Source of the DNA: Blastomyces gilchristii SLH14081
Lineage: Eukaryota; Ascomycota; Eurotiomycetes; Onygenales; Ajellomycetaceae
NCBI RefSeq assembly: GCF_000003855.2
Contig: NW_003101682.1
Coordinates: forward strand, 6,971,361-7,035,360
Direction: 5' to 3'
DNA length: 64,000 nucleotides
This document shows, in pieces, positions 45,916 to 57,704 of the stretch; the first letter of the stretch is position 1; the number at the start of each line of letters is the position of its first letter. The notes below the pieces were generated by a model. That model worked only from the letters and a program-made list of their open reading frames with translations, did not search any database and was not told the DNA's origin. Made by a program: the position numbers and the translations under genes.

Positions 45916-48900
45916 ATGGGCATAGAGACCTCTCCACCAGATGTCGAGGAATCGACAGAGCCACCAAGTCGTTCTTCTATTCATGAAGGGCACCAGCAGC
46001 ACTCGGGATCAGCCCTAAATCAATCGGCGTCCACCAACCGCCGTCTCGACGAAATAGAAAAAGTCTCGAAGAGTCCAGGCACTGCCCTTTCCGTTAACTT
46101 CACAGCCACCTCGACCCTTGACGAGCTCCAAAAATGTCAAGAAATTTGTGAACACGCCTACTCTTACCCCGTTTCGGAAGTTTCCCGTGCTCTAGGGGTT
46201 GATTTACAGTAAGTCACCCACTACCTTAGCCGAGACTAGCTTTATAATCCAACCTCGACGGCTGATAATTATTCTATTAGGCATGGACTCAGTTGTACCG
46301 AAGCAGCATCTCGCCTTGAGCGGGATGGACCTAACAAAGTTAAGGGAGCAGAGGGGGTTTCCCTGTGGAAAATTCTGTTAAGACAGGTGTCCAACAGTCT
46401 GACTTTAGTACGAGAAACATTTATTTCCCGAGTCGACTATTCGCCAGCCAACTGGTAATTATGGATCGATAACTTCGATGTTAACTCTGGTGCGGTGATG
46501 TGCAGGTCCTCGTTATAACCATGGCATTATCTTTTGGGATCAATGACTATATAGAAGGAGCTGTTATAACCGCTGTTATCCTTCTCAATATTGTTGTTGG
46601 GTACGTCGTTCCTCACTTCCTGCAGACATATACAGACATTCCCATGCCGAAATGATGCTGAAGTACGAACCCGTTGAGCATAGTTTCGTCCAAGATTACC
46701 GTGCGGAAAAGACTATCCTTTCGCTACAGGCCCTCTCTGCCCCAGTATCTAAAGTCGTTCGCGACGGCCGAATTGAATCCGTGAAGGCTGAGACCCTCGT
46801 AGTTGGGGATGTCGTCCAACTTGCAGTTGGAGATATGATTCCTGCAGATTTGAGACTGTTTGACGGTATGAATGCCTCGACCGATGAAGCCCTCCTCACG
46901 GGCGAATCGTTGCCCGTTTCCAAAAACCACCATCTTGTTTTCCCCTCTCGTGAAATGGCAGTAGGGGATCGGACGAACATGGCCTATTCTGGAAGTACAA
47001 TGACTCAGGGTCGTGCGGCTGGGATTGTGATCGCAACCGCAATGGATACCGAGGTAGGTAAGATTGCGCAGCTTCTACGCCAGCAAGGGCCAAAAGTTGT
47101 TGCGGGCTCAAACGTGGTCCGGCGAACGTTGAATAGAGTGAAGAGCACCCTGGTCCACATCTTGGGTTTGGTGGGAACGCCACTCCAGGTCAAGCTCAGC
47201 AAATTCGCGCTGATCCTCTTTGCGCTTGCTATCATGTTGGCAATCATCGTTTTTTCCGCCAATGAATGGGATGTGCATGGGGAAGTTTTGATATACGGTA
47301 TTTGTGTTGCCGTTGCCGTCATCCCCGAGTCACTTATTGCAGTCCTCACTATAACTGTTGCTGTTGGTACAAAGGCGATGGCCAAGGGCAACGTGGTAGT
47401 TAGAAAACTCCAGGCACTTGAGGCTGTGGGTGGAGTCACAAATATTTGCTCAGACAAGACCGGTACACTTACTCAAGGCCGAATGATTGCGCGGAAAGCG
47501 TGGGTTCCAGACGCTGGAACCCTGACAGTACACGATACGACAAACCCGTTTGATCCTCGAAGTGGATTTGTTCAGATGGACGGCACAAATATTGATACCG
47601 ACCATGTTGGTAGCAATTCTAACTTTAGCACATTTCTCAAGGCTATAGCTCTTTGCAATTTGTCATCCGTCTATAATTCCAATGACAAAGCTTCCATTGA
47701 TAACCAGTCGGTGACGGATGCCGGAGATAACTGGACTGCTGTGGGAGAGCCCACGGAAATTGCCCTCCACGTTCTTGCTCTCCGGTTCAACTCCGGAAAG
47801 CTGGCTCTGCTTCAAGGCCAGCAGCGAAAACAACTGGCGGAGTTTCCTTTCGACTCAGCAATCAAACGAATGACCGTCGTTTATCAAGATTCCAAGTGCA
47901 AGTTTGCTGAAGCTTTTGCTAAGGGCGCTGCAGAGTCAATGTTGCCATTACTCAGGGCTTCAGATGAGAAGAAGGCGGAAATTCGCTACACTGTGGATAG
48001 TATGGCCGGAGAAGGTCTTCGGGTCCTGTGTGTAGCGCACAAGATTATTCCCGAAACCGAATTCGGCCAACTATCCCTACGGCAATCTACCGAACAGGAT
48101 CTCGAGTTTATTGGACTCGTTGGACTCTACGACCCTCCTCGTGTCGAAACTCCTGGCGCAGTTAGGAAGTGTCATATGGCCGGTATTACTGTCCACATGC
48201 TTACAGGCGACCACATCAAGACAGCCACAGCTATCGCCTATGAAGTTGGCATTCTTGGGAATATAATACCGTCCGCCCAGGCGAGCACTGTAGTCATGGG
48301 TGCAGAGCAGTTTGACAAGCTCTCCGACGAAGAGATCGATGCTATTGAAGCGCTACCGCTCGTGATCGCAAGGTGTAGCCCAACAACCAAAGTTCGCATG
48401 GTCGAGGCGATGCATCGAAGACATGCGTTCTGCGTCATGACTGGTGATGGCGTAAATGATTCGCCGGCCCTCAAGCATGCTGACGTTGGTATTGCTATGG
48501 GCAAAAATGGAAGCGATGTGGCCAAAGAGGCTGCCGACATGGTTCTCACGGATGATGATTTTGCATCTGTCGTGAAAGCCGTAGAAGAGGGGCGTCGCTT
48601 ATTCGACAATATTCAGAAGGTAGAAAAGATGAAACAACTCTTTATAACTTCCCCACATACAAGAGAAAAATACCATTGGCAGCTTCCGCTAACTTCACCC
48701 CCCGTATATAGTTCCTTATGCACTTACTGATCTCCAACATTGCCCAAGTAATATTACTCTTATTGGCGTTGACTTTCAAAGACGCGGATGAGAACTCCGT
48801 TTTCCCGCTTTCCCCCATACAGATATTGTGGGTGAACTTAATCACCTCATCTTTCCTCGCCTTGGGGTTGGGCCTGGAAGAAAGCCAACCAGATATCATG

Positions 48901-49536
48901 TATCGACCTCCTCATAACTTACGCGTCGGAGTTTTCACACGCGAACTAATCATGGATAAAATGATCTACGGCACATTCATGGGATCCCTTTGCCTCCTAA
49001 CATTCGTAGCAGTCGTGTATGGTGCTGGGGGCGGCAATCTTGGAGATAACTGCAACCAGGGATGGAACCCGAAGTGCAACGTTGTGTTCCGCGCCCGTGC
49101 CACCACTTATGCAACCATTACGTTCCTCCTCCTTGTCACCGCCTGGGAAGTCAAGCACTTCACCCGCTCTCTGTTCAATCTCGATCCCGCCCGCTATTCT
49201 GGCCCTTTTTCCATCTTCCCTGTCCTGTGGCGGAACCGGTTCCTCTTCTGGGCTGTCTGCGCCGGCGTTGTCATTGTGTTCCCTGTTGTGTATCTACCCG
49301 TGGTGAACAAGTCGGTCTTTAAACACTCGGGGATCACATGGGAATGGGGCATAGTGTTTGGCGCTGTGGCAGTGTACCTTGCATTGGTAGAGAGCTGGAA
49401 GGCGATCAAACGCGCTTTTGGCATCGGGAGTGCGAGGGTCAAGGTGCTGACTATGGAGGAGGCGGAGATGAGAGTCGGGATGTTCCCAAATGGAACACCT
49501 ACTCTGCCGCCTCGTGGTGAGACGGCGGAGAAGTAA
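45916..49536 (+). CDS. P-type cation ATPase, ENA (type IID) sodium/potassium exporter
   Basis: ENA pumps export Na+ or K+ across the plasma membrane at high salt or alkaline pH. Exons 45,916-46,208; 46,281-46,407; 46,506-46,600; 46,684-48,619; 48,712-49,536 join to 1,091 residues. The first 70 residues are a hydrophilic tail. Then come the cation-ATPase N-domain (HAYSYPVSEVSRALGVDLQ and GLSCTEAASRLERDGPNKVK), the A-domain with EALLTGESLPVSK, and membrane helix 4 with VAVIPESLIAVLTITVAVGT. The phosphorylation motif CSDKTGTLTQG is near residue 428. The P-domain has MLTGDHIKTATAIAYEVGIL and VMTGDGVNDSPALKHADVGI. The C-terminal helices include DADENSVFPLSPIQILWVNL. The VIPESL helix-4 motif and overall layout point to ENA rather than SERCA or PMR1. 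The ion preference cannot be settled here. Confidence 0.9.
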
Positions 49537-50693
49537 CTGGTTGATGTGAGCTAACCAGTGAATAAAAGGGAAATGAAAATGAAAGGAGAATTGAAATGGA
49601 ACGCGCCGAGAACGACGTTTTTGAATCTAAATTGTGTTGTTTTGAGTAACCTGATACGATGATGTCACTCATTTCTTCCCTCGTCTCTCTATCAGTATGA
49701 ATTTGATCCATGATGATTTCATGTGCAACTCGCTCTGCTCTCGATTTCCAGTGAACCATATGGATAAACGTGATGTGAGAAAAATCTTATCCAGCGGGGA
49801 CTTTTCGTATAACCTTTTTTTTTCATATTTTGCAATATCCAATTTTTTTACCCTCATCATAGTTCAGCTAGCCAACAAGCGGCTCTATTTTTGTTTTGCT
49901 TTTTCGAAGTTTTTCTGAACCAGCTATTGAATTGAATTCAACTTCAATTCCGTCGCGTTTCGCACCTTGCACAATATGAGAAAAAGATTTTCTTTTGAAA
50001 TTGGCATTTTTAGTCCTTACCTAGAATAACTCGGGGGCCACCTCGGGTTTTTCGATATTTAGGGGAGAGAGAGGGAGGATGGCCGGAGGATTTGCGAATT
50101 TGTGCAGAGTCAGAATATGATTTAACGTCTATCTATCTACCTTGACTAGCCGGCAAAGTCCTCCTCCCTCCTCGCTCCCATTTCAAGCCGTGTTCAACAC
50201 ATGGATAAATTAAGTTACTTTATTTGTTTGGTGAGACGGGAGGAGGTAGTTTGGAACCCTATTTATTTTCTTATTTACGCCATATTCGAGATATATAACT
50301 ATGTATGTACACGTACATGTACATGTCTTTACCATTGACGTGTTTTCCAAATGGTTTCTTCCCATTGAACAAGTTTTGGATCAAATCTTGTAACGCGGGC
50401 TGGTTGAGGGGGAAAGCTCAGCGCTTTTGTAGCTTGTAATATGTGATAATTTTTACCGCGAGATAAAGTTTAACTTTATATTTATTTAGGACAAGGCTGC
50501 CAGGGCAGCGAGAAGAGCCTTTGGTCTAAACAGCCCAATGTTCGGATAGAGTTGAAAATCGAACTTGGGCCTCAGATATAGAGAGGTAGGAGAGGAAAGT
50601 GTTATATCTCTGCAGTATGTACATGTACAACAGAGTGTTTTCATTCAAATAGGGGGGTACCTACCTGTCAATGCATGTTTTTGAAATCTGCTA
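49537..50693. other. Intergenic, AT-skewed
   Basis: Downstream of the ATPase gene. No gene recognised. TGTACATGTAC-type palindromes occur at about 50,306-50,328 and 50,616-50,628. Confidence 0.45.
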
Positions 50694-50695
50694 TA

Positions 50696-50880
50696 TCTTC
50701 AACACAACATCAGATATTACATCAGTATATTTTTGAGCAGAGAATATAGTAGTACTAAAGAATTTAAAATGTATTAAAACTTTTTACTACTAACTTGAAA
50801 TCACTAGTAGATTTACTAACTATTAGAGTATACTTATTATATCATTAATATTTCACTCATATCTGATGCTGTGTTGAAGA
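50696..50880. mobile_element. MITE, 185 bp, TA target duplication
   Basis: Terminal inverted repeats of 22 bp: left TCTTCAACACAACATCAGAT (first 20 bases; 50,696-50,717), and right 50,859-50,880, which is its reverse complement with one mismatch. The element is flanked by TA on both sides (50,694-50,695 and 50,881-50,882), as in Tc1/mariner-type transposition. The interior is AT-rich and has no open frame, so it depends on a transposase elsewhere. Confidence 0.8.
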
Positions 50881-50882
50881 TA

Positions 50883-51263
50883 TTAATTTTTTAATAGGTA
50901 TCTTTCATATGGTGAGCTCATACAAAACATACAAGTTGCATTGTGGGGATAATAGCGTTGTGTTGAGGCTCTCCAACCACAGATGTGGTGGGGGAAGCGA
51001 AGGCACAAGTAGTGGCTAGTTATTTTAGGGTAGAAAAATAAGGGGAGGGTCCATCGCAAGGCATAGCATTCCCATTTCCGTTTTCCCATCATTGCCATAT
51101 CCTTTCCTTTCCTTCCCTTATTGTGTTTCGTAAAAGAATATACATACATAAAATACATACATACATCTATCCCAAGTCGCCAAGGAGTGGAATGGCACGC
51201 TAAAATTGCAAGTATTTAAAAAGAAGAAAAAAAAAAACATTCATGAAAAGACAAAACACTGGG
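50883..51263. other. Short intergenic region, 3' of the SREBP-like gene
   Basis: Pyrimidine-rich and poly-A-containing stretches (about 51,226-51,237) fit a 3' UTR of the minus-strand gene. No separate feature seen. Confidence 0.45.
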
Positions 51264-54200
51264 CTATTTAGCCAGATTCATCGGTGGGGTGAGGGCAGTG
51301 TTCGCGTGAGAGGCCGTGGTAGTAGGCTTCGTCGTCTCCGCCTCGTCACCCCTATCATCCTCATGACCCAGGCTCCCATATCCCGTATCCGTGCTCTTCA
51401 AGCTATCACGGCGAACATGTTCAGTTTTCTGGTCCGCTTCTCTCGACGCTCCATTGGCAGTAGTAGTAGTTGTAGTAGCCGTAGTAGCCGTAGTAGTATC
51501 GGTTGTGGGAGCCTCGGTAACATTTTGCGGATCTTGCACGTGGTCGTTAGAGTCGTTTGGGGTTTCTCCATGGTGAAGATGATGCTGGCCTTCCCATCTG
51601 GTTTCAACTGCTTCGATATGGATCCCTGCCCGCTGGCAGGCATCGATGCATCCCTTGACAGCCTTCTCAACCAACTCCATATCAAAGCCCGAGGAAATCG
51701 GGTTATAAGCATTGCGGACCCAATAGATGAGGCCTAGAGCGATACGAGCGAGGTCCGGAGTGGGAATGGTAGAGAAGCTACTGGTACTGGTACTGGATTC
51801 TGTTTCATCCTGCTGTGTTGACGAGGTAGTGGTGTCTGAGGCAGATGAGCATATGGATGAAGATAATGAGGAATCAGAAAGTAGACTCTGTTCCGTTGCT
51901 AAAACGTGTAAAAGGTGGTATAGAGAAGCGAAACCGAGGAGTGTAAGCTCAACGGGATCTATGGGGAGAACGTTGAAGAGCTCAATTGCGTTGCGAAGCG
52001 TGAGTTGGGACGATTCAGATGGGCTTCCACCACCCACCTGCCCCTTTAATATTGCTGCAATCATGGCGCAACGAACAGCAATGGATATTTCTGCCCGCGC
52101 TGATGGTGGGACAGACGAATCAAGGAAGTTTGTGCTGCTGATGGCTGGCTGGCTTTTGGATCGCGGCAGAGCAGCAAGGACCGTGTTGATATTTGTTACT
52201 CTGTCTTCATCGAAGAAAACGGCCTTGATTACCGCAGCTCGTGTGTAGGCAGCCGAGGCGAGAGGCGCGGCATTTAACGCCAGATGGAGGCTGCGTTCGA
52301 AGGCTATTCTGGGCTTAAGTTCCGGAGGGAGAGTATCGAAATCGAGGCAGTGAATCAATGCGTTCTGCAGGGCTCGACTAGACCACCATGCCGCAAGAGC
52401 ATCAAGAGGCGAGCGTACTGCTGTGTCCTCAACGACAATATCCAGCATAGCATCTTCACCATACGTAGCTTCTTGTGTATATCTGTTCCACGCCATGTTG
52501 GATGCGCGTTGCATAATTGCATCGGTCATAACGTCGTCCACATCCGCTTCAAGTAGAGTGACAAGGTGTTCCGGAAGAGCGTCGTCATGGTCCTCGGGTA
52601 GATTCTTCAGGAGATTTCTCGCTATATCCCACTGATACCTGGCCAGGATGGAACCCGCGTGGTTTGAGAGTCTAAAAGCCCAAGAGCCTGGAGAACCAAC
52701 TCTCCAGAGTAAAAGACGGCAATGGAGAGCCTTCAGCATCACTCGTGCTGGAGTCCTCGGCAACGTGCCTGAGGCGAAAATAGTTAAAACCATCCGGCTC
52801 TTGCTTACTTCCGGGTCCCCTCCGGTTAGTTGGGCATCAATGGCAATATCCCATGCTTTAGCCCTCGCCGTTTCATCGTCTTCTGTAATTCCTGTGAGCC
52901 AGGAATACAGCTTTGATCCAAGGAGACAGCTTAGGACATACTCCATACAGCGCCACGTTACTGCGAACCACTCAGGGAAGAACGTGTGGCTCGGAACCCA
53001 GACGGTCTGGATACTTGTCAGCCATGCCTCTCGCCGGAACTCGATGGGTGACACACCGCTTCTCGAATCCGTGGCAGATTTGGTAGGATTCTTTGCTCGC
53101 CTTGGGGCTGAATTAAAGAGGTAAGCAAAGACGGCGCACGCTGCTCCAACCACAACCAATGAAGTTAATGCGAAATGAGATAAAGCTCGAATTTGCCATG
53201 AGGTTGCCGTTAGGAAGCCAAAATACAGCCGAACAAAGCGGAAAAGGTCGCCAGCAAATTGCAGAGGTACACCTAATAACCCCTTTTTAGATGAATCTGA
53301 TTTCGTTTGGTTTTCGAAACCACCGACGACCATTAGAGCAGCAAGCGTTCCAAGCATAAACTTGTTGGGGAGGGTCATTCGTCGAGCTCCTGGTGATGCA
53401 TATGTTGTCTGTGCATCTGATCGCTGGTTGAGAGATTCTGCATAGTGTTGTTGAGGAGCATTCGCTCGCAGGCGTTTGAAATACTCGGGAACTTTAATAA
53501 GCCCTTCAGGGGGATAGAGCGGGTTGGGCGAGCCCTCTGGAGACAATTCTTCGGTTTGCGAGAAGACTCCTGGCGAAGACCCTGGTCCGGAATCAGTGGA
53601 AACAGTATATGCACCAGGCGATGATGCTGAACCGGAAACATTGGCGTAGTTTGTTAAATTTTGTTCCTGAACTTTATCTAACTGGCGAAGGCGATTTTTC
53701 AGTCCGACATTTTCCTCTTCCAAGCGCTTATTCCGCTGTTCCAAATGTCGAATATATTCGGTGGCCTTGGCCAAAATAGAAGCCTTGTTGAGTTTGTTAG
53801 AGGACGATACAATCTCATCATCTCCGCGCATTCCCTGGCCAGATATTCCATTTTTCTGCTTGACTAAAGCACGAAGGGACGGCACGCTGTCTCGTAATTC
53901 GGCAATTTTGTCATTGAGGTTGGCACGGTATCGCTTTTCGATTACGTTGTGGGATCGTTTCTTAGAGGGTAAAGACTTTGAAGCAGACTGCGTATCATCT
54001 GATTTAGAGGGTCCTGGAGGTTCAGCTGGGGGCGCCTTCCTCTTCCTGTCTGTTGGTGAAAGAGATGATAATGGCGTAGAGGGGTTGACTATGTTTCCAT
54101 CTGATGTGCTCCTACGTGTTATATCTCCGGGTGAGGCTATTTCTGGCACGGAGTTATTCCGATGCCCGCTGACGAACTCTGGGCCGAATGCTGAATCAAA

Positions 54201-54572
54201 GAAGTCGGAAGGCGCAGGAGAAATATCTGATAGAAATGGCGGTTCCTGTGGGGAGGTGGTATCGCGACCTGAAGAGCCAGCTGTGAATGTGAACGGTACG
54301 TTGGCTGGTAAAACATCGAAAGTCTTTGGCATCATGGTCTGATTTATATCAGATAATTTTTCATCGATTTTCGAAGGCAAGTTGAATAGATTCGTATGCG
54401 CTGACATATCATCATGATCGATATCGTCCCATCTCATCCATTGGGACCAGTCTGCAGTTAAGTTCTCTGGGGGAGTATCGAAGGAGGCGGTATCAGTCGA
54501 TGGGCTCCTCATCGACATTCGGATAGGGGACCTGGTGGATTTCGAGCCGCCCTGTACAACGGGAGAATCCAT
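51264..54572 (-). CDS. srbA: SREBP-type bHLH membrane-bound transcription factor (SrbA-like)
   Basis: Fungal SREBPs control ergosterol synthesis, iron uptake and growth at low oxygen after release from the ER membrane. This is a single open frame of 1,102 codons from ATG 54,572; an in-frame ATG at 54,617 would add 15 residues. The order is: a Ser/Pro/Asp-rich N-terminal activation region; the bHLH near residue 205 with KKRSHNVIEKRYRANLNDKI, which includes the Tyr (RYR) that marks SREBPs instead of the usual Arg; NKLNKASILAKATEYIRHLE; and a short leucine-zipper-like helix. Then come two hydrophobic segments (LGTLAALMVVGGF and HFALTSLVVVGAACAVFAYL) and a long conserved C-terminal region (DUF2014-like). 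The tail has a run of Thr/Ala codons. Symbol given by family resemblance to Aspergillus SrbA. Confidence 0.88.
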   Translation of the reverse strand: MDSPVVQGGSKSTRSPIRMSMRSPSTDTASFDTPPENLTADWSQWMRWDDIDHDDMSAHTNLFNLPSKIDEKLSDINQTMMPKTFDVLPANVPFTFTAGSSGRDTTSPQEPPFLSDISPAPSDFFDSAFGPEFVSGHRNNSVPEIASPGDITRRSTSDGNIVNPSTPLSSLSPTDRKRKAPPAEPPGPSKSDDTQSASKSLPSKKRSHNVIEKRYRANLNDKIAELRDSVPSLRALVKQKNGISGQGMRGDDEIVSSSNKLNKASILAKATEYIRHLEQRNKRLEEENVGLKNRLRQLDKVQEQNLTNYANVSGSASSPGAYTVSTDSGPGSSPGVFSQTEELSPEGSPNPLYPPEGLIKVPEYFKRLRANAPQQHYAESLNQRSDAQTTYASPGARRMTLPNKFMLGTLAALMVVGGFENQTKSDSSKKGLLGVPLQFAGDLFRFVRLYFGFLTATSWQIRALSHFALTSLVVVGAACAVFAYLFNSAPRRAKNPTKSATDSRSGVSPIEFRREAWLTSIQTVWVPSHTFFPEWFAVTWRCMEYVLSCLLGSKLYSWLTGITEDDETARAKAWDIAIDAQLTGGDPEVSKSRMVLTIFASGTLPRTPARVMLKALHCRLLLWRVGSPGSWAFRLSNHAGSILARYQWDIARNLLKNLPEDHDDALPEHLVTLLEADVDDVMTDAIMQRASNMAWNRYTQEATYGEDAMLDIVVEDTAVRSPLDALAAWWSSRALQNALIHCLDFDTLPPELKPRIAFERSLHLALNAAPLASAAYTRAAVIKAVFFDEDRVTNINTVLAALPRSKSQPAISSTNFLDSSVPPSARAEISIAVRCAMIAAILKGQVGGGSPSESSQLTLRNAIELFNVLPIDPVELTLLGFASLYHLLHVLATEQSLLSDSSLSSSICSSASDTTTSSTQQDETESSTSTSSFSTIPTPDLARIALGLIYWVRNAYNPISSGFDMELVEKAVKGCIDACQRAGIHIEAVETRWEGQHHLHHGETPNDSNDHVQDPQNVTEAPTTDTTTATTATTTTTTANGASREADQKTEHVRRDSLKSTDTGYGSLGHEDDRGDEAETTKPTTTASHANTALTPPMNLAK

Positions 54573-54617
54573 GGCAAATAGTTTATTCCCTCTTCTAATT
54601 CGAACACATGCGCGCAA

Positions 54618-54722
54618 TTGGGATATATTTAATCTTCCTTTGCCTTTTTGTGTGGGTGTGTTTTTCTAGAAGACGACGGGGGGGGAAAATAACAAAAAAT
54701 AAAAATAAATCAACAATAAAAT

Positions 54723-54769
<47 letters not shown>

Positions 54770-56762
54770 AGGATGCCGATAATTGAGGCGCACTAATTTG
54801 TCCTGGTCGTTCAAGTGCAATGTGTAGAAAGAGTATGAATCCAATTGGAGGTTGAGTAGGTGAAAATGTCGAAGATCTTAGTGGCAATTAATGGGCGCGG
54901 CGTCGGTAATGAATGAAACAATAATGTCCATTCACTGTAAAGTACAAGTACATCGCCCCCCTGGATCAGGCTGCCATCAAACAGAGATATCTCACGTCGT
55001 TGGATGTTATTATTGAATGGAGGTGGGTGGGCAAAAAAGTAGCAGGCCAGAAGCGTGGAAACTAAACTGGTGTTGAGCTTATTCAACCAGTGAAGCAAGT
55101 CTCAACGATTCCAGGATTGGAAAAGCAGCTTTACTCGTAGTCGTTAAGCTTGATATAAAGTCAGCATAAGTATGCATGGGCCCGAGTAGAAGTGCCGCGC
55201 GGTGTATTATTTAGAGAAACAAAGAGTCGAATCGCGCAGCAGGGATTTACGAAGGACAAAAGGCGTTCATCCTTCGGACGGTTCCGACAAGCCAATCCAA
55301 TAGTTTCGCAGGGATAGCTAATTTATTATAGGAATGCTAACAGGCCGTCTCAAGTTCCAAGAGAAGTCGTCGTTGACTCGTCGCAGTGGACGATGATTCA
55401 TGGGGGTTGCTTCAGGTTGCGTTGGATATCAAAACCTCAGGAGCCCCCAGACAGCAAGTTCCAAGCCACAGAGCCACGTGAGCAGGCGGAAGACCGGATT
55501 GCCTTCATTCTGCTCCACCAGATGAGATCATAGCCAAGCAAAGCAGCAAAGCAGCAAATACCGCCTGGTATCGCTGTAAGACTAGACTGGAAGACTTGTC
55601 AGTGGTTGGAGCGCATCGTAGCGCATTTATCGCGAACGCACAAAAGGGAAATCATACGATCTCGGCTACGGTATTTCCTGCGCGTGGGCTTGGTGCTTAG
55701 TCCCAAACAGGCCTAACCCATACGGGGACCTGCCCTGGCAAATACCACTAGTAATATTCTTTTTTTAACCTCTGATCTTTTTTGATATTGAAATAGTTCT
55801 AAAATGAATCTCAGGCAATTGAATGAAAAAATCCATATCTACTATTATTCTATTGTTGCCCAGTGATAATTAGACTGACTGACAGCAGCAAATTAAAAGT
55901 ACTCCGGAAAACCATGAGCAATTATCCCATGGCCCAATTTTGTACCCTCGTGAGTTCCAACTCCATTTACTCAGGTCTCTCTCGATATTTCATCTGTTGT
56001 ATTTACAGCGTGCATGCATATAGGATAGGATAGATCACTATCATCCTGTCCTCATCCTCACGTGCGGAACATTTCGGAGCTTCAGATACCAATTCATCAT
56101 CATCATCATCGGGTCCTGCCGATGGCGCCTGATGAATCATTTTACGCTGTAAGGTTCAGGCATCGATCGATATATGAGGATTCTATTTGATGGACTTGTC
56201 CAGGTGCCTTTAATAGCCAGTGGTGTATGGCTCTTGACTTTGCTGGATCGTTATTGCACAGCCGCGATGTGAATCAAAGTTACCCAACAGTTCGTTCGGA
56301 ACCTTTGAGCCCAGCGCTGGGTAAATGGAAACCTTTTCTCTCGCTGTGATGTCACTCTACCTACGTAGGGACCCGGCAGATATGAGCCACGGATTTTGGA
56401 TACACTCCCATTGAAGCTCCTTTCTTTCGCCTATTATCAAATGTAATTGGACATGTGCCCCAGGCCAGAAGCCTGCAGCGACTTCCCCCACGGCCATGAT
56501 ATTTAGAGAAACCAAATTCAATCCTTTGAATCCTTGACTTTTAACGCCATGGGAGGGGATATGTGTGATAAGCACTCAGCTATTGCTTTTATTTTGTAGT
56601 CTATAGGTACCTGTTAAGAATGACACAACTTTTGTTTCGATTTAACATGTGAAGACGCCTATGCCCTACAGGCTACACAGTAGCTCTCGGCATCCATTGC
56701 CCCGTCACGGCTGCTCCTCCGCGCAAACTCGAGCAGGCCGCAGCTACCCGATTACCGAACTC
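54618..56762. promoter_or_regulatory. 2.1-kb upstream region of the SREBP-like gene
   Basis: No gene recognised. A long A homopolymer lies at about 54,727-54,765, some 150 bp upstream of the start codon. Other short repeats are AAGCAGCA-type at about 55,536-55,558 and CATCAT at about 56,094-56,112. A long upstream region is common for master regulators. No SRE-like site was confidently found by eye. Confidence 0.4.
54727..54765 (+). repeat. Homopolymer A tract upstream of the SREBP-like gene
   Basis: About 38 A in a row; reads as poly(T) on the sense strand of the gene. Confidence 0.9.
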
Positions 56763-57704
56763 TTAAAATCCATCCTCAATAGACTCCATAAACGCCATGG
56801 CCGTCCTAACACCTTCCTTCGCCGCCTCTGAGGGCGGCTCATACGGCCGTCGAGGTCTCAATTTCTCCTCCGCACCCTCAATCCCTGCCCTCTTCGCCGA
56901 GTAAATAGCAGCCGCATATTTAGTCGAGGCAATGCCCGATTTGCACGGCGACTCCGCCAGCGCCGCAATCCGATGAAGCCGCAAAGCCTCCGCCACCTCC
57001 CCCTTCTTATACAAGTTATATATCCTCGAAATCGTCTTGGGAAATACATTCGCAAACGCAGCAATGCACCCCGCAGACCCCACGCTGAGCCCCCCGATCA
57101 AGAAATCGGACTGCCCGCCGAAAATCGCAAAGGACTCCGGCGTCAGACATGCGGATAGCCGTGTGATCTTCCCCACGCTGGCACACGTGAGCTTTACCCC
57201 GACGATATTCTCGTTCTGCTTCGCGAGCGCCGCGATAAGTTCGGAATCCAGATCGACACCATTGCAGACGCCAGGGAAGTTATATATAAGCATAGGCAGC
57301 GGCGAGTTGGTAGCAACGTCCGTGAAAAACGACTTGATCACCGAAGGCGTGGTGGCCTTGCCGAAGTATGCGGGAGGCAGCACTAGGACGTAATTGGCCC
57401 CCGCAGCCGCTGCGTCGCTGATATGTTCGAGGACCTGGCGGGTGGAATGGGCACCGACGCCGGCCATGATGGGGAAATCGGGCCCGACGGCCTCGCGCGC
57501 GGCAGCGATGAGTTGTGCGCGCTCTTCGCGGGTTAGGAGGAAGGCTTCTGCATTCGTGCCTAGGATGACCAGGCCCGCGAGCCCGGACTTGGAGAGGTAG
57601 GCGTAGTATTTCTTTTGGCTGGGGAGGTCGAGGGTGTCGGTTACGGGGTCGAAGAAGGTCACGGCGGGGCACCAGACGCCGGACGGGGGAACTTTGGCGA
57701 CCAT
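56763..57704 (-). CDS. DHDPS-family 2-keto-acid aldolase (HOGA / LGA1-like)
   Basis: A 313-residue, single-exon class I aldolase of the dihydrodipicolinate-synthase fold. The Schiff-base lysine is Lys171 in ENIVGVKLTCAS, with the partner tyrosine Tyr141 in MLIYNFPGVCNG and the GTNAEAF motif at residues 49-55. IFGGQSDFLIGGLSVGSAGC and LAESPCKSGIASTKYAAAIY are shared with fungal 4-hydroxy-2-oxoglutarate aldolases and with the L-threo-3-deoxy-hexulosonate aldolase of D-galacturonate breakdown (GaaC/Lga1). Fungi lack the lysine-DAP pathway, so a catabolic aldolase is the better reading. Which sugar or amino acid acid it cleaves cannot be told from motifs alone. GC-rich codon use and no introns set it apart slightly from its neighbours. 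Confidence 0.85.
   Translation of the reverse strand: MVAKVPPSGVWCPAVTFFDPVTDTLDLPSQKKYYAYLSKSGLAGLVILGTNAEAFLLTREERAQLIAAAREAVGPDFPIMAGVGAHSTRQVLEHISDAAAAGANYVLVLPPAYFGKATTPSVIKSFFTDVATNSPLPMLIYNFPGVCNGVDLDSELIAALAKQNENIVGVKLTCASVGKITRLSACLTPESFAIFGGQSDFLIGGLSVGSAGCIAAFANVFPKTISRIYNLYKKGEVAEALRLHRIAALAESPCKSGIASTKYAAAIYSAKRAGIEGAEEKLRPRRPYEPPSEAAKEGVRTAMAFMESIEDGF

Noticed and set aside
46696..47457. Minus-strand open frames inside the ATPase gene
   Set aside because: They overlap the large, clearly conserved P-type ATPase exon and show no domain of their own.
54666..54887. Minus-strand open frame with a run of Phe
   Set aside because: The Phe run is only the translated A/T homopolymer.
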